NCBI RefSeq assembly: GCF_000316115.1
Contig: NZ_JH993797.1
Span: 7,165,961 to 7,229,960, forward strand
Source: Leptolyngbya sp. PCC 7375
GTDB lineage: Bacteria; Cyanobacteriota; Cyanobacteriia; Phormidesmidales; Phormidesmidaceae
DNA length: 64,000 nt
Direction of reading: 5' to 3'
Shown here: piece after piece, positions 43,099-52,955 of the stretch
Layout: every line of letters begins with the position of its first letter
Numbering within the stretch: position 1 is the first letter of the stretch
Program-made: the position numbers and the translations under genes
The notes under the pieces: generated by a model
What the model was told of the DNA's origin: nothing
The model's input: the letters and a program-made list of their open reading frames with translations, nothing else
Databases searched by the model: none

Positions 43099-45210
43099 AT
43101 GGTTTTAGCTGCAGTCGAGCACGGTGAATCCCTCTCGCTCCATAGCCCGTTAATTTCCCTGACCATCCTGCTACTGGTGGTCTTAACCTTACCTCCCCTA
43201 TTCGAACGCATTAAACTGCCTGGCCTTGTCGGATTATTGTTTGCTGGCGTGGTATTGGGAAAAAGTGGGTTGGCTGTTTTGAATGCCGAGACAGAAACCA
43301 TGGAATTGCTGGCAGAGATCGGGAAAATATACCTGATGTTTGTGATTGCGCTAGAAATTGATCTGGCCAGGTTTCGCAAAACTCGTACCCGTTCCCTAGG
43401 CTTTGGATTATTTATTTTTGTATCCTCGCTAGCCGCTGGGCTTTTAGTTGGACGCTTGCTGGGCTTTGGCTGGAATACGGCCCTACTGATGGGGGCCGTA
43501 TTTGCCCCCCATACATTGTTGGGATATCCAATTGTGAATCGACTGGGGGTAATGGGTAATGAAGCCATTACCGTCACCATTGGTGCAACCATTTTTACCG
43601 ATATTCTGGGGCTTTTACTCCTGGCAATTTCTGTTTCTATCCATGCCGGAGAGTTTTCTCTATTTAGTCTGGTCGCTCAAATTCTTGCCCTTGCCATCTA
43701 TGCCGCTACTGTGCTCTTTGGCCTGGACTGGGCGGGTAAACTTTATTTTCGGCGTACAGGAGATGAACAGGGTAATCAATTTGTTTTTGTTCTTCTAGCG
43801 GTATTCCTAGCTGCAGCTGGAGCCCAACTGGTCAATGTTGAGCGTATTGTTGGCGCTTTTTTGGCGGGTCTGGCGGTCAATGACGTTTTGGGCGAAGGGC
43901 CAGTCAAAGAGAAAGTTGAATTTGTTGGCAGTGTTTTATTTATCCCATTCTTTTTTGTTCATGTGGGTCTTTTAGTTGATCTGCCAGTTTTTATCTCATC
44001 GCTCACATCATCCCTCGGTATTACCCTCGCGATCGTGAGCGGTGTGGTCATCAGTAAGTTTCTGGGAACCTACCTGGCTAAGCTGATGTACCGATATAGC
44101 TGGCATGAGATATTAACCATGTGGTCATTGTGCTTGCCCCATGTGGCGGCACCATTAGCGGCAGCGATTGTGGCCCGTGAGGTTGGATTAATCGATGAGA
44201 CCATTTTTAATGGGGTAATTGTGTTGATGTTGGTAACTGCGATCGCAGGTCCCATCGCTACCAAAGCATTTGCAAGCCAACTAGCCGTCCCCTCAGAAAC
44301 AGCGATCTTAAAGAGTACAGTCCCTCTCGAGCCTGAAGTATGGGGCCAGAACAATAAGCCGCATCCACCTACAGAAGGTCTTCATTCCCATGCTTTTACC
44401 ATTGTCGTACCAATTTTTAATCCCCGTAGCGATCAACATTTGGTAGAAACAGCCGTTCTCCTGGCCTACCATGAGGCAGGAAAAATTGTCCCCTTAGCCA
44501 TCAGTCGTGCCTATGCCCATATGGATGACCCCATCCTGGTGGATGATTTAAAAAAGTGCCAACTGATGGTGCAAGAAGCGAACGATATTAGCCAAACGCT
44601 GAGTGTAAAAGCCAATCCTATTGTCAGGATTGCCGATGATGAAGCCACGGGCATTAGCCACACAGCCCGTGAACAAAATGCCAACCTGGTGGTGATGGGA
44701 TGGAACGAGGATACCACCGGGGTCAGAGCCAGACTCTTTGGCACCACCTTAGAAAGTGTATTTTGGTCATCTCACTGCCCTGTGGCGGTGATGCGGCTCA
44801 AAACAGAACCGACGAATATCCATCGGATATTGGTACCTGTGCGAGATTTAATGCCTAAAACTATTCGTACAGTGCGGTTTGCCCAGTTATTTGCCGATGC
44901 TCACCGTGCAACCGTGACGCTGGTTCATATATACGATCGTCGGACCCCTAAAGCTAACATGCTTCAATTTAAGAAGGATTTGGAAGCAATCGTTACCCAT
45001 GATGAACTGAAAGCGGTCGATCGCATCAAGACCATTGCCCACGATAATGTTACGCAAACGCTGCTCCGGCTTGCAGACAACTTCGATTTGGTTATTCTGC
45101 GTTCCATGCGACGTCGGACCGCAGGGGGACTGATGGTAAGTGATGTTACGACTCAATTAATCCGAGAACTGACCTGTTCTATTGTGTTGTTTGGTGAGCC
45201 CCATATGTAA
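43099..45210 (+). CDS. Cation/proton antiporter with two universal-stress (Usp) domains (703 aa)
   Basis: This is a CPA2-type (KefB/NhaS-like) inner-membrane antiporter. Residues ~20-390 hold about 12 hydrophobic helices, with motifs LPPLFERIKLPGLVGLLFAGVVLGKSGL, FTDILGLLLL and the GAFLAGLAVNDV segment; the substrate ion (Na+ or K+) is not fixed by sequence. The C-terminal cytoplasmic part has two Usp domains: FTIVVPIFNP (~429) with an ATP-like loop MGWNEDTTGVRARLFGTT, and RILVPVRDLMPKT (~574). Length 703 aa is typical for the fused form. Such Usp tails are thought to adjust antiport to stress. ATG 43099 used. Confidence 0.92.
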   Translation: MVLAAVEHGESLSLHSPLISLTILLLVVLTLPPLFERIKLPGLVGLLFAGVVLGKSGLAVLNAETETMELLAEIGKIYLMFVIALEIDLARFRKTRTRSLGFGLFIFVSSLAAGLLVGRLLGFGWNTALLMGAVFAPHTLLGYPIVNRLGVMGNEAITVTIGATIFTDILGLLLLAISVSIHAGEFSLFSLVAQILALAIYAATVLFGLDWAGKLYFRRTGDEQGNQFVFVLLAVFLAAAGAQLVNVERIVGAFLAGLAVNDVLGEGPVKEKVEFVGSVLFIPFFFVHVGLLVDLPVFISSLTSSLGITLAIVSGVVISKFLGTYLAKLMYRYSWHEILTMWSLCLPHVAAPLAAAIVAREVGLIDETIFNGVIVLMLVTAIAGPIATKAFASQLAVPSETAILKSTVPLEPEVWGQNNKPHPPTEGLHSHAFTIVVPIFNPRSDQHLVETAVLLAYHEAGKIVPLAISRAYAHMDDPILVDDLKKCQLMVQEANDISQTLSVKANPIVRIADDEATGISHTAREQNANLVVMGWNEDTTGVRARLFGTTLESVFWSSHCPVAVMRLKTEPTNIHRILVPVRDLMPKTIRTVRFAQLFADAHRATVTLVHIYDRRTPKANMLQFKKDLEAIVTHDELKAVDRIKTIAHDNVTQTLLRLADNFDLVILRSMRRRTAGGLMVSDVTTQLIRELTCSIVLFGEPHM

Positions 45211-45328
45211 CAACACACCTGTTGCCTGAACATTTTAAAGTGCAATACCACAATGGCTTTGGAACTCTAACCTAGAGTAGGCCCTGGCTCAACACACATC
45301 GTCTGATGATCGGTCTGAATGCAAGCGA

Positions 45329-47032
45329 TTACGCCAGTACTTGTGCGATCGCACCCAGCAATTCCTGAGCCCGAATCGGTTTAGTCAAGTAGCCATCGAT
45401 CCCTTGTGCTATTAACCGCTCCTGGGTTTCTGAGATCGCATGGGCCGTAACCATTAAAACAGGCACCTGTATCTGTTGTTTTTGACAGTACTTAAATATC
45501 TCTTGAGCAGCCTCTTCCCCTCCCATGATAGGCATTTCAAGATCCATTAACACCAGGTCAAAAGAATGTTCTAAAAACTGTTTACATGCCTCTTTTCCGT
45601 TGTTAGTCAAGCTCACAATACAGCCATTTTTCTGCAACAGGTGTTCCAAAAGCTTCTGGTTAATGGGATTATCTTCTGCCACCAAAACACGAATTGAACG
45701 ACTCAGCCGTAACCGCACATCCTTGAGAGGGTTGTCGGGCAATACCTGAATCGCAGCAGCCTGAACAATTGGACACGTCAAGGTAAACGAAAAAATTGAG
45801 CCCTCTCCCAACTTACTTTTCAGGTGTAGTTTCGACTTCATAAGCTCCAACAGCCGTGATGAAATCGCCAACCCTAAGCCGGTGCCGCCATGTTCTTGCC
45901 GATTATGGTTACTAGCCTGGACGAACGGTGAGAATATGTCTTGCTGCTGATCGTTGGCAATGCCAATACCCGTATCTGACACACAAATTTTGACAGTTAC
46001 AACATCAGAGGCCCTGTGCTGTAAACTACAGCGCAGATTAATCAACCCATAGCGAGGTGTAAATTTAACCGCATTACTGCATAAATTCAGCAAAATTTGG
46101 GAGAGCCTATTCTTATCGATTAAAAGCCTTTCTGGAATGGACGGGTCAAAGTCAATTGAAAATTGCAGCTGTTTTTGAAAAATCTCATCTTGCAAAACCT
46201 CTTCGATGATTTTGCAAAGATTGCTCAATGATGTTGGGGTCGGTTTGAGGGTTAATTTATTAGCCTCAATTTTTGAGAAATCCAGAACATCGCTGATAAT
46301 AGCCTGCAAAATTTGTGCAGAGGTATTGGCCGTATCCACATACTGCTGCTGCTCTAGCGACAGTTGGGTATCGCACAGCAGGTCCAATGCCCCGATGATG
46401 CCGTGGAGCGGCGTGCGAATATCATGGCTAATCATTGCTAAAAACTGGGATTTTGCCTGATTCGCCTCCAGCGCCTGAAAATGAGCCTCTTCTAGAACAC
46501 TGGTATAGTGGGTAATCTTCTCAGAAAATAGCCGGGCCTCTAGCAAGTACATCACCTGCGACGCCAGCGTCTTGAGGCCATCAATTTGATGCTGGTTCAA
46601 TTTTCTAGGAACAAAATCGATCACACATAGGGAGCCGAGGTTATAGCCCCGAGGCGTAATCAGCGGAATACCTGCATAAAAGCGAATTTTTGGATTGCTC
46701 AATACTAATGGGTTGTCCTTAACCCGCTCATCAGCCGTGGCATCCTCAACGATGAATGGAACTTTGCCCAGAATTGTATATCCACAGAATGCTTGTTGCC
46801 TGGGCGTTTGATTAATATCAAGACCGCAAACAGATTTAAACCACTGGCGATGCTTATCAACCAGGCTGATTAAGCTTACAGGGGTTTGACAAATATAGCC
46901 AGCCAGACGAGTCAGTTGATCAAAGGAGGCTTCAGAAGGGGTATCTAAAATCCTGTAATAACTTAGGTCCGCTAGGCGGTCAGCATCGTTTTTGGGAATA
47001 GGAGCGGCCGGCATATTGAAATCAGGCAGCAT
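45329..47032 (-). CDS. Hybrid sensor histidine kinase: GAF-HisKA-HATPase-REC (567 aa)
   Basis: Residues ~15-165 are a GAF domain of the type found in cyanobacterial kinases ([54 protein letters not shown]). HisKA has [10 protein letters not shown], with phosphoacceptor His203. HATPase has N-box LSNAVKFTP-like ([10 protein letters not shown]), G1 DTGIGI and G2 GGTGLGL. The receiver domain (~447-567) has [11 protein letters not shown], Asp497 in LVLMDLEMP and KP near the end. No membrane helix, so it is soluble; the GAF ligand is unknown. There is no output domain or partner nearby. Confidence 0.95.
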   Translation of the reverse strand: MLPDFNMPAAPIPKNDADRLADLSYYRILDTPSEASFDQLTRLAGYICQTPVSLISLVDKHRQWFKSVCGLDINQTPRQQAFCGYTILGKVPFIVEDATADERVKDNPLVLSNPKIRFYAGIPLITPRGYNLGSLCVIDFVPRKLNQHQIDGLKTLASQVMYLLEARLFSEKITHYTSVLEEAHFQALEANQAKSQFLAMISHDIRTPLHGIIGALDLLCDTQLSLEQQQYVDTANTSAQILQAIISDVLDFSKIEANKLTLKPTPTSLSNLCKIIEEVLQDEIFQKQLQFSIDFDPSIPERLLIDKNRLSQILLNLCSNAVKFTPRYGLINLRCSLQHRASDVVTVKICVSDTGIGIANDQQQDIFSPFVQASNHNRQEHGGTGLGLAISSRLLELMKSKLHLKSKLGEGSIFSFTLTCPIVQAAAIQVLPDNPLKDVRLRLSRSIRVLVAEDNPINQKLLEHLLQKNGCIVSLTNNGKEACKQFLEHSFDLVLMDLEMPIMGGEEAAQEIFKYCQKQQIQVPVLMVTAHAISETQERLIAQGIDGYLTKPIRAQELLGAIAQVLA

Positions 47033-47290
47033 CTCTGAGATCTACCGCCTGTAAAGTCTAATATCAGAATTAATAATCTTATTATAGCTGGCTGAATTCC
47101 GTCATTTTTGCGATCGCATTTTTTGAAACCGCTCCTTTTCATAAGCTTCAACGCCTTACCTAGGCTTTCATAAAGATTCTAGCCAGCATTGATAAGCTTA
47201 TTGCCAAAATTTGCTTTTTTCCCGGATATATCTAAAGGCACGGAACTTTCAGGTCTCAGCATCAGGTTAAGGGATGATCAAACCAAATCG
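47033..47290. other. Intergenic region upstream of the histidine kinase
   Basis: 258 bp containing one HIP1 octamer (GCGATCGC, ~47110) and AT-rich DNA. It would carry the kinase promoter. No feature beyond this. Confidence 0.4.
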
Positions 47291-47437
47291 ATGGATATGT
47301 CCAGCCATCAGTTCATCGGTGAAGAGATGGAACCATCGGATTACTGGTGGAAACACTCAAACGACGAAAACCGGCTTACTCCGATGCAGCGGCACGTCCT
47401 AAAGAAATACGTCCCAAAGAAAATAGTAAGGACTTAA
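47291..47437 (+). CDS. Possible small protein (48 aa)
   Basis: A frame starting ATG 47291 encodes MDMSSHQFIGEEMEPSDYWWKHSND followed by basic residues (HVLKKYVPKKIVRT). The frame also stays open upstream to 47189. No family recognised and no clear ribosome site. The polar, Trp-containing composition looks more like protein than noise, but this is weak. Confidence 0.3.
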   Translation: MDMSSHQFIGEEMEPSDYWWKHSNDENRLTPMQRHVLKKYVPKKIVRT

Positions 47438-47598
47438 TTAAGCATTAGTAAAAAGCATGAAGCCCATCTAAAAAGCTTCAGCCTTTAACGTGATGTTCAT
47501 CTTTTCTTTATCTCTGTTTGTGACAGTCAATCGGGGATCGACGGGGACGCGATTAGCAATTAGATAAGCGTGCATAAAAGTTTGAACAAAAACAACCC

Positions 47599-50500
47599 AT
47601 GAGTGATCTAATTATCACAGGCATCATTGACGGTCCTCTTTCAGGGGGATTGCCAAAAGCTATCGAATTTTTCGCCTTAAATGACATTCCAGATTTAAGC
47701 GTCTATGGTTTTGGTTCTGCCAATAACGGTGGTGGTAGTGATGGCCAAGAATATACGTTTTCCGGTTCTGCAAGTGCTGGCGATTATATTTACATAGCCT
47801 CTGAAAACACTGGCTTCAACAATTTTTTGGGCTTTGCTCCCAACGATACCAGTAGTGCAGCCAACATCAATGGTGATGACGCCATTGAACTATTTCTCAA
47901 TGGCACTGTAGTCGATGTGTTTGGAGAAATCGACGTCGATGGTACCGGACAACCCTGGGAGCACCTGGATGGCTGGGCCTACAGAGTTTCTGACACCGAG
48001 GCTGATGGCACATTCAATCTGGCCAATTGGGCATTCAGCGGACCTAATGCGCTAGATGGTGAAACAAGCAACAGTACAGCCAGTAGCCAATTCCCCATCG
48101 GCACCTTCACCGCTGCTGGAACAACTCCTCCTGCGACCGAACTCTTTTTCTCTGAGTATATTGAAGGTAGCAGCAACAATAAAGCCATTGAAATCGCTAA
48201 CTTCACTGGCAGCAGCGTAAATCTAGATGGCTATACCCTTGAATTTTACTTCAACGGCAACACTACACCAGGAACAACTATTAACCTAAACGGAAACACT
48301 GTTGACAACGAAGATGTTTTTGTCATTGCAGATGATAATGCTGCCCCAGAGATTCTTGCTGAGACAGATCTTACGTCTGGCAGCAGCTTTTTTAATGGTG
48401 ATGATGCCATTGTCCTACGTCTAAATGGCAACATTGTCGATGTGATTGGCCAAATCGGCACCGACCCCGGCAGTGAATGGTCTGGTGGCGGTATCGGCAC
48501 CCAAAATGAAACCCTTCGCCGCCGCTCTAGCATTACGACTGGAGACACCGATGGCAGTGATGTCTTTGATCCTAGCGTTGAATGGGAAGGTTTTGCCCAA
48601 GATACATTTGATGGGTTGGGCAGCCATTCTGTTGATGGCGGTACAGGCGGAGGCGCTACATTAGCCATTGCGGCAACAGATGCCGTTAAGGCTGAAGGCG
48701 ATAGCGGTACAACCCCATTCTCCTTCACCGTAACTCGCATAGGAGATACCAGCGGAGCTGCCAGTGTTGACTATGCGGTTTCCAGCAGCGTGGCTGATGC
48801 TAGTGACTTTGATGGGGGTGTATTACCCTCTGGCACCGTTGACTTTGCCGATGGTGAAACCACTCAGGTGATTGATGTTCTGGTTGCCGGAGATACGACG
48901 TCAGAAATTGATGAGGACTTTACTGTTACCCTCGCCAATGCATCTGGCGCAAACATCGCAACAGCTGCGGCCAATGGCACTATTCAGAATGATGATGGTG
49001 TTGCCCTCACCTTAATTTCTGAAATCCAAGGCAGTGGTGCAGCCAGTCCTTTAGTAGGCCAAACCGCCACTATTGAAGCCGTTGTAGTCGGTGACTTCCA
49101 AGACGGTAACAATGGCACTAACGGTGACTTAAATGGCTTCTTTGTGCAAGAACAAGATGCTGATAACGATGGTAATGCATTCACATCTGAAGGTTTATTT
49201 ATCTTTGATGGCAACTCCCCTGCAGTCGATGTCAACATTGGTGACGTTGTTCAGGTCACCGGTACAGTTGCTGAATTCTTTGAATCAACTCAGCTCAGCG
49301 ATGTAACTGTTTCTATCCAAGGAACAGAGGCCCTGCCAACTGCAGCAACGGTGAATTTGCCTGCTGCTGCCAGTACCACTAACAGTGATGGAGATTTCAT
49401 TGCTGACTTAGAACAGTTTGAAGGCATGAGGGTGACTATTCCTGACACTCTTTTTGTGACGGAATATTTTAATTTAGACCGATTTGGTGAAGTTGTACTA
49501 TCCGCTAATGATGCAAGCAATGCACCAGGCACCGATGGTCGTTTAGATCAGTACACCCAGTTTAATTCTCCAGATGCAGCTGGGTTTGCCGCATATCAGG
49601 AAGAAATCGCCAAACGTCGAATTGTCTTAGATGATGGTCAAACCGCTCAGAACCCCGACCCTATTATTTTGGGGCGAGGCGGTAATCCCCTCAGCTCTAC
49701 CAATACCCTACGCGGTGGCGATACAGTCGAAAATCTCTCTGGTGTTCTAGGATTTAGCTTTGATGAGTATCGGATTCAGCCGATTGCTCCGGTTGATTTT
49801 CAACCGACGAATCCTCGCCCTAACACCCCTGAGGATGTGGGCGGTAATCTAACGGTAACCAGCTTCAACGTTCTCAACTTCTTCACCACCCTAGATGAGT
49901 CGGGCAACCCCGGCAGCGGCCCCAATGGTCTATCACCCCGTGGTGCTGATAACCAAGCTGAGTTTGATCGGCAGCTTCAAAAATTGGTGACCACATTAGA
50001 CACCATCGATTCGGATATTATTGGTCTCATCGAGCTTGAAAATGAGTTTGGTGGCGACCAAAACGGTGATGGTCAATTTGCGATCGATGCCTTAGTTAAT
50101 GCCCTCAATAGCGTCAGCACTGACACCTACGCATTTGTTGACCCTGGCCAAACCTTTGTCGACACAGGTGATGCAATTTCTGTTGGGGCCATTTACAATA
50201 CAGCCACTGTAAGAATCGCACCCGGAACAACGGTTGAGACGCTTACAGATGCGGATTTGCCTGGCCTTGGCCTTGATGGCAATGGTCCTGTTTTTGATGG
50301 CGTTAGCACTAACCGTGCACCGCTGGCAGTCACCTTTGAAGAAATCGCCAGTGGCGAACAGCTCACGGTTGCTGTTAATCACTTTAAGTCTAAAGGGGGT
50401 ACAGGCAGCGGTGACAACGCAGATGCCGATGATGGACAGGGTAACTTTAACGGCACTCGTGTACGTGGAGCTGAGGCGCTTGATGCCTGGCTCGATACCG

Positions 50501-51315
50501 ACCCAACTGGCAGCGGTGATGATGACTTCTTGATCATTGGTGACCTGAATGCCTATGCTCAGGAAGACCCCATCACCTTACTGGAAAGCGAAGGGTATAC
50601 CAACGTTGTCGAAAATCCAGAGTCTGCTTACTCCTTTGCATTTGACGGTCAGTTTGGCACCCTGGACTATGGTCTGGCTAGTACCACACTGATTTCCCAG
50701 GTAACTGGTGCAACTGAGTGGCATGTCAATGCCGATGAGCCCGATGCCCTTGACTACAACCTTGACTTTGGCCGCAATCCAAGTCTGTTTGACGGGACCA
50801 CACCTTTCCGCAACTCTGACCATGATCCGCTGATTATTGGTCTAGATCTAGGTCCTGATGTTGTTCCTGGTGAGGAGATTTTTGGTACCCGCCGTCGTGA
50901 TAATCTCACGGGTACAGAGGGTAACGATTTGATTAAAGGGTTTGGCTCAAGAGATACCATTACTGGTGGCGGCGGTGATGACGTCATTGTAGGTGGTCGC
51001 GGCAACGACCTACTCACAGGTGGTGATGGCGGCGACACCTTTGTGTATGAAAGATTGCTGGATAGACACGATCGCATCACAGACTTTGACGTGAATGTTG
51101 ACCTACTAGACTTCAGCGATATCTTTGAGCATAGCCGACGTTATGGTAGTGCCACTCCATTTGATGATTATATTCGAGTAGTTCAAGGGACTGGCGGTAC
51201 ACATGTTCAAGTTGATCTTAATGGTGACTTTGGACGACGCGATCGCTTTAGAATCTTTGCCGTATTAGAAGGCGTCACTGCTGCAGATGTAACAGCTGAC
51301 AACTTTGTTGTCTAA
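47599..51315 (+). CDS. ExeM/NucH-like RTX extracellular nuclease (1238 aa)
   Basis: This is a modular secreted nuclease. Two lamin-tail-like domains span residues ~1-170 (LIITGIIDGPLSGGLPKAIEF) and ~179-335 (FFSEYIEGSSNNKAIEIAN). A Calx-beta domain covers ~353-466 (EGDSGTTPFSFTVTRIGD, with SDFDGG). An OB-fold, YhcR-like domain lies at ~470-590 (ISEIQGSGAASPLVGQ). The endonuclease/exonuclease/phosphatase domain covers ~752-1080 (VTSFNVLNFF, IIGLIELEN, NHFKSKGG, IIGDLNAY, NSDHDPLIIG). RTX Ca2+-binding nonapeptides fill ~1095-1150 (GGGGDDVIVGGRGNDLLTGG). It has no N-terminal signal peptide, and the RTX tail implies type I secretion. It would degrade external DNA, for phosphate or biofilm turnover. 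Monocistronic. Confidence 0.93.
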   Translation: MSDLIITGIIDGPLSGGLPKAIEFFALNDIPDLSVYGFGSANNGGGSDGQEYTFSGSASAGDYIYIASENTGFNNFLGFAPNDTSSAANINGDDAIELFLNGTVVDVFGEIDVDGTGQPWEHLDGWAYRVSDTEADGTFNLANWAFSGPNALDGETSNSTASSQFPIGTFTAAGTTPPATELFFSEYIEGSSNNKAIEIANFTGSSVNLDGYTLEFYFNGNTTPGTTINLNGNTVDNEDVFVIADDNAAPEILAETDLTSGSSFFNGDDAIVLRLNGNIVDVIGQIGTDPGSEWSGGGIGTQNETLRRRSSITTGDTDGSDVFDPSVEWEGFAQDTFDGLGSHSVDGGTGGGATLAIAATDAVKAEGDSGTTPFSFTVTRIGDTSGAASVDYAVSSSVADASDFDGGVLPSGTVDFADGETTQVIDVLVAGDTTSEIDEDFTVTLANASGANIATAAANGTIQNDDGVALTLISEIQGSGAASPLVGQTATIEAVVVGDFQDGNNGTNGDLNGFFVQEQDADNDGNAFTSEGLFIFDGNSPAVDVNIGDVVQVTGTVAEFFESTQLSDVTVSIQGTEALPTAATVNLPAAASTTNSDGDFIADLEQFEGMRVTIPDTLFVTEYFNLDRFGEVVLSANDASNAPGTDGRLDQYTQFNSPDAAGFAAYQEEIAKRRIVLDDGQTAQNPDPIILGRGGNPLSSTNTLRGGDTVENLSGVLGFSFDEYRIQPIAPVDFQPTNPRPNTPEDVGGNLTVTSFNVLNFFTTLDESGNPGSGPNGLSPRGADNQAEFDRQLQKLVTTLDTIDSDIIGLIELENEFGGDQNGDGQFAIDALVNALNSVSTDTYAFVDPGQTFVDTGDAISVGAIYNTATVRIAPGTTVETLTDADLPGLGLDGNGPVFDGVSTNRAPLAVTFEEIASGEQLTVAVNHFKSKGGTGSGDNADADDGQGNFNGTRVRGAEALDAWLDTDPTGSGDDDFLIIGDLNAYAQEDPITLLESEGYTNVVENPESAYSFAFDGQFGTLDYGLASTTLISQVTGATEWHVNADEPDALDYNLDFGRNPSLFDGTTPFRNSDHDPLIIGLDLGPDVVPGEEIFGTRRRDNLTGTEGNDLIKGFGSRDTITGGGGDDVIVGGRGNDLLTGGDGGDTFVYERLLDRHDRITDFDVNVDLLDFSDIFEHSRRYGSATPFDDYIRVVQGTGGTHVQVDLNGDFGRRDRFRIFAVLEGVTAADVTADNFVV

Positions 51316-51327
51316 CAACATCTCGTG

Positions 51328-51369
51328 TGACAGGGTGACAACGTTAATTTTCGTTTGATCACCCTGTCA
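51328..51369 (+). terminator. Hairpin after the nuclease gene
   Basis: TGACAGGGTGA (51328-51338) and TCACCCTGTCA (51359-51369) form a perfect 11-bp stem with a 20-nt loop, 13 bp after the nuclease stop. The T tract is poor (ACAGCTGTTC follows), so termination is likely but not certain. Confidence 0.6.
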
Positions 51370-51425
51370 ACAGCTGTTCAGCCAATGAAATTAGCTTAGG
51401 AAAGTTACCTTTAGATTAATCAATC

Positions 51426-51437
51426 AAGGATTAACTG
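51426..51437. repeat. 12-bp target-site duplication, left copy
   Basis: AAGGATTAACTG is repeated exactly at 52996-53007 and brackets the insertion element. Joining the two flanks through one copy restores a stop codon to the STAS gene. Confidence 0.88.
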
Positions 51438-51439
51438 AA

Positions 51440-51463
51440 CAGTAAGAAGTTTTTGTTGCTTTT
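51440..51463 (+). repeat. Left terminal inverted repeat of the IS
   Basis: This is the 24-bp left repeat; its partner, in reverse complement, is 52966-52990. It matches at AGTAA, AAGTT, TGTTGC and TTTT, with mismatches between. Confidence 0.7.
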
Positions 51464-51554
51464 CAGAAGCGCTCTATAAAAAAGAACATTCCATCGCTCA
51501 GAGAGCCCGGAATGCCCGAAACTAGCTGAAGTGAAAGATTCAGCTGATTTTATT

Positions 51555-52955
51555 ATGGAGCTCTACGAGCGTATCGAGCAAATTATCGTTACATTCCGTC
51601 CAGCCTTTAGTCGCAATGCTACATTCGGGTGGTTTGTGCTGCTGTTGTGGGGAGCCCTACTAACGACCCAGCCCCCTGCGGTGACCAGTTATTTGAATGC
51701 CCTGGGTCTGGGAGCGGAGTACTATCATCAAGCCCTCCATTGGTTTCATTCATCTGGATATGAGATGGACCGGGTGTGCCGTCGTTGGGGCCGTTGGCTC
51801 AGTCATCAGACCGATGGATATCGACTCAAGGGGCATCGAGTGTATGTCGGTGACGGCATTAAGGTCAGCAAAGAGGGGCGTAAAATGCCTGGGGTTAAAG
51901 GCCTGCATCAAGAGTCCGATAACCTCAGTAAACCAGAATGGATACGGGGGCATTATTTTAGTGCGTTGGGCCTTTTAATCGGACTCGACTCCGCGCTGTT
52001 TGTCAGTCTCATTGCGCTTAAACTTCATGATGGCATCATTGCGACCACTGGCGATGCTGAGAGTCGTCTAACCGAGAAAATGGCGCAACTCTGTGTCACC
52101 CATATGGGGCAGGGCAGCTATGCCGTGTTGGATGCCTACTATGCGTGTCGGGTTGTATTACAGCGGTTTCGTCAACACCACCTCCATCTCATTAGTCGCA
52201 GTCGCATCTCAACGGTGGCACGGGCCGAGTTTTCAGCGAATCCACAGGTCGCAAAACGAGGACGCCCTCGACAATGGGGAGCCAAAATCAGGCTCAGAGA
52301 CTTGTTCGAGGAGACCGATAGCTGGTTAAGCGAAACGGTCTCACTCTATGGTCAGCCCGTTTCACTGGTCTATCAGTGTTTTCAGTTTTACTGGGATAGC
52401 CCCACCGAGAAGGTCCTCTTTGTCCTCACCCAACAACCGTGTGGCAAACGGATGATCCTGCTCTCGTCAGACCTCAGCCTCACTGGACTAGAGGTCATTG
52501 AAACCTATACAAAGCGCTTCAAAATCGAGGTCGCTTTTCGCACCTTGGTTCATCTCCTGGGTGGGTTTGCCTATCGGTTCTGGCTCAAAGCACTCGACAA
52601 AATTGCTGACTGGCCTGACTCGATGTACCTGCTCGACTATGACACCGATATCCAGACCCAAATTCTTAGCAAAGTCGAGGCCTTTGAACGCTTTGTCAAC
52701 CTCAATGCTATCGCCTTAGGACTACTGCAAGTGCTCGCTCTGGAAATGCCGAATCATATCTGGCGATACTTTCCGGGCTGGTTTCGTACCCTACCCAAGC
52801 ATGGCTATCCCAGTGAACGGATTGTTCGAATGGCTCTCCAAGACCAGCAAGAGATCGTTTTATCCAAGAGTAGGCCTGCTCTACTGTTGAATAAATTATT
52901 GGCGGGTAAGATAGAGCAGGGCAAAACGTCCAAAACACCTTCGTTGGCAGCGTAG
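51555..52955 (+). CDS. IS4-like DDE transposase (466 aa)
   Basis: This is a DDE-fold transposase of about 470 aa. Candidate catalytic residues, numbered from the GTG at 51531, are Asp108 (VYVGDGIKV), Asp201 (YAVLDAYYA) and Glu333 (YTKRFKIEVAFR). The last gives the Y-x2-R-x3-E element of IS4 transposases. The ATG at 51555 (MELYERIEQ) is preferred over the upstream GTG at 51531, which would add eight residues. The reading frame is intact, so the element may be active. The basic stretch AKRGRPRQWG is typical of DNA contact. It is the only gene of the element. Confidence 0.9.
   Translation: MELYERIEQIIVTFRPAFSRNATFGWFVLLLWGALLTTQPPAVTSYLNALGLGAEYYHQALHWFHSSGYEMDRVCRRWGRWLSHQTDGYRLKGHRVYVGDGIKVSKEGRKMPGVKGLHQESDNLSKPEWIRGHYFSALGLLIGLDSALFVSLIALKLHDGIIATTGDAESRLTEKMAQLCVTHMGQGSYAVLDAYYACRVVLQRFRQHHLHLISRSRISTVARAEFSANPQVAKRGRPRQWGAKIRLRDLFEETDSWLSETVSLYGQPVSLVYQCFQFYWDSPTEKVLFVLTQQPCGKRMILLSSDLSLTGLEVIETYTKRFKIEVAFRTLVHLLGGFAYRFWLKALDKIADWPDSMYLLDYDTDIQTQILSKVEAFERFVNLNAIALGLLQVLALEMPNHIWRYFPGWFRTLPKHGYPSERIVRMALQDQQEIVLSKSRPALLLNKLLAGKIEQGKTSKTPSLAA

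Noticed and set aside
48246-48740. 164-codon minus-strand frame opposite the nuclease gene
   Set aside because: Inside the clearly coding LTD/Calx-beta region; shadow.
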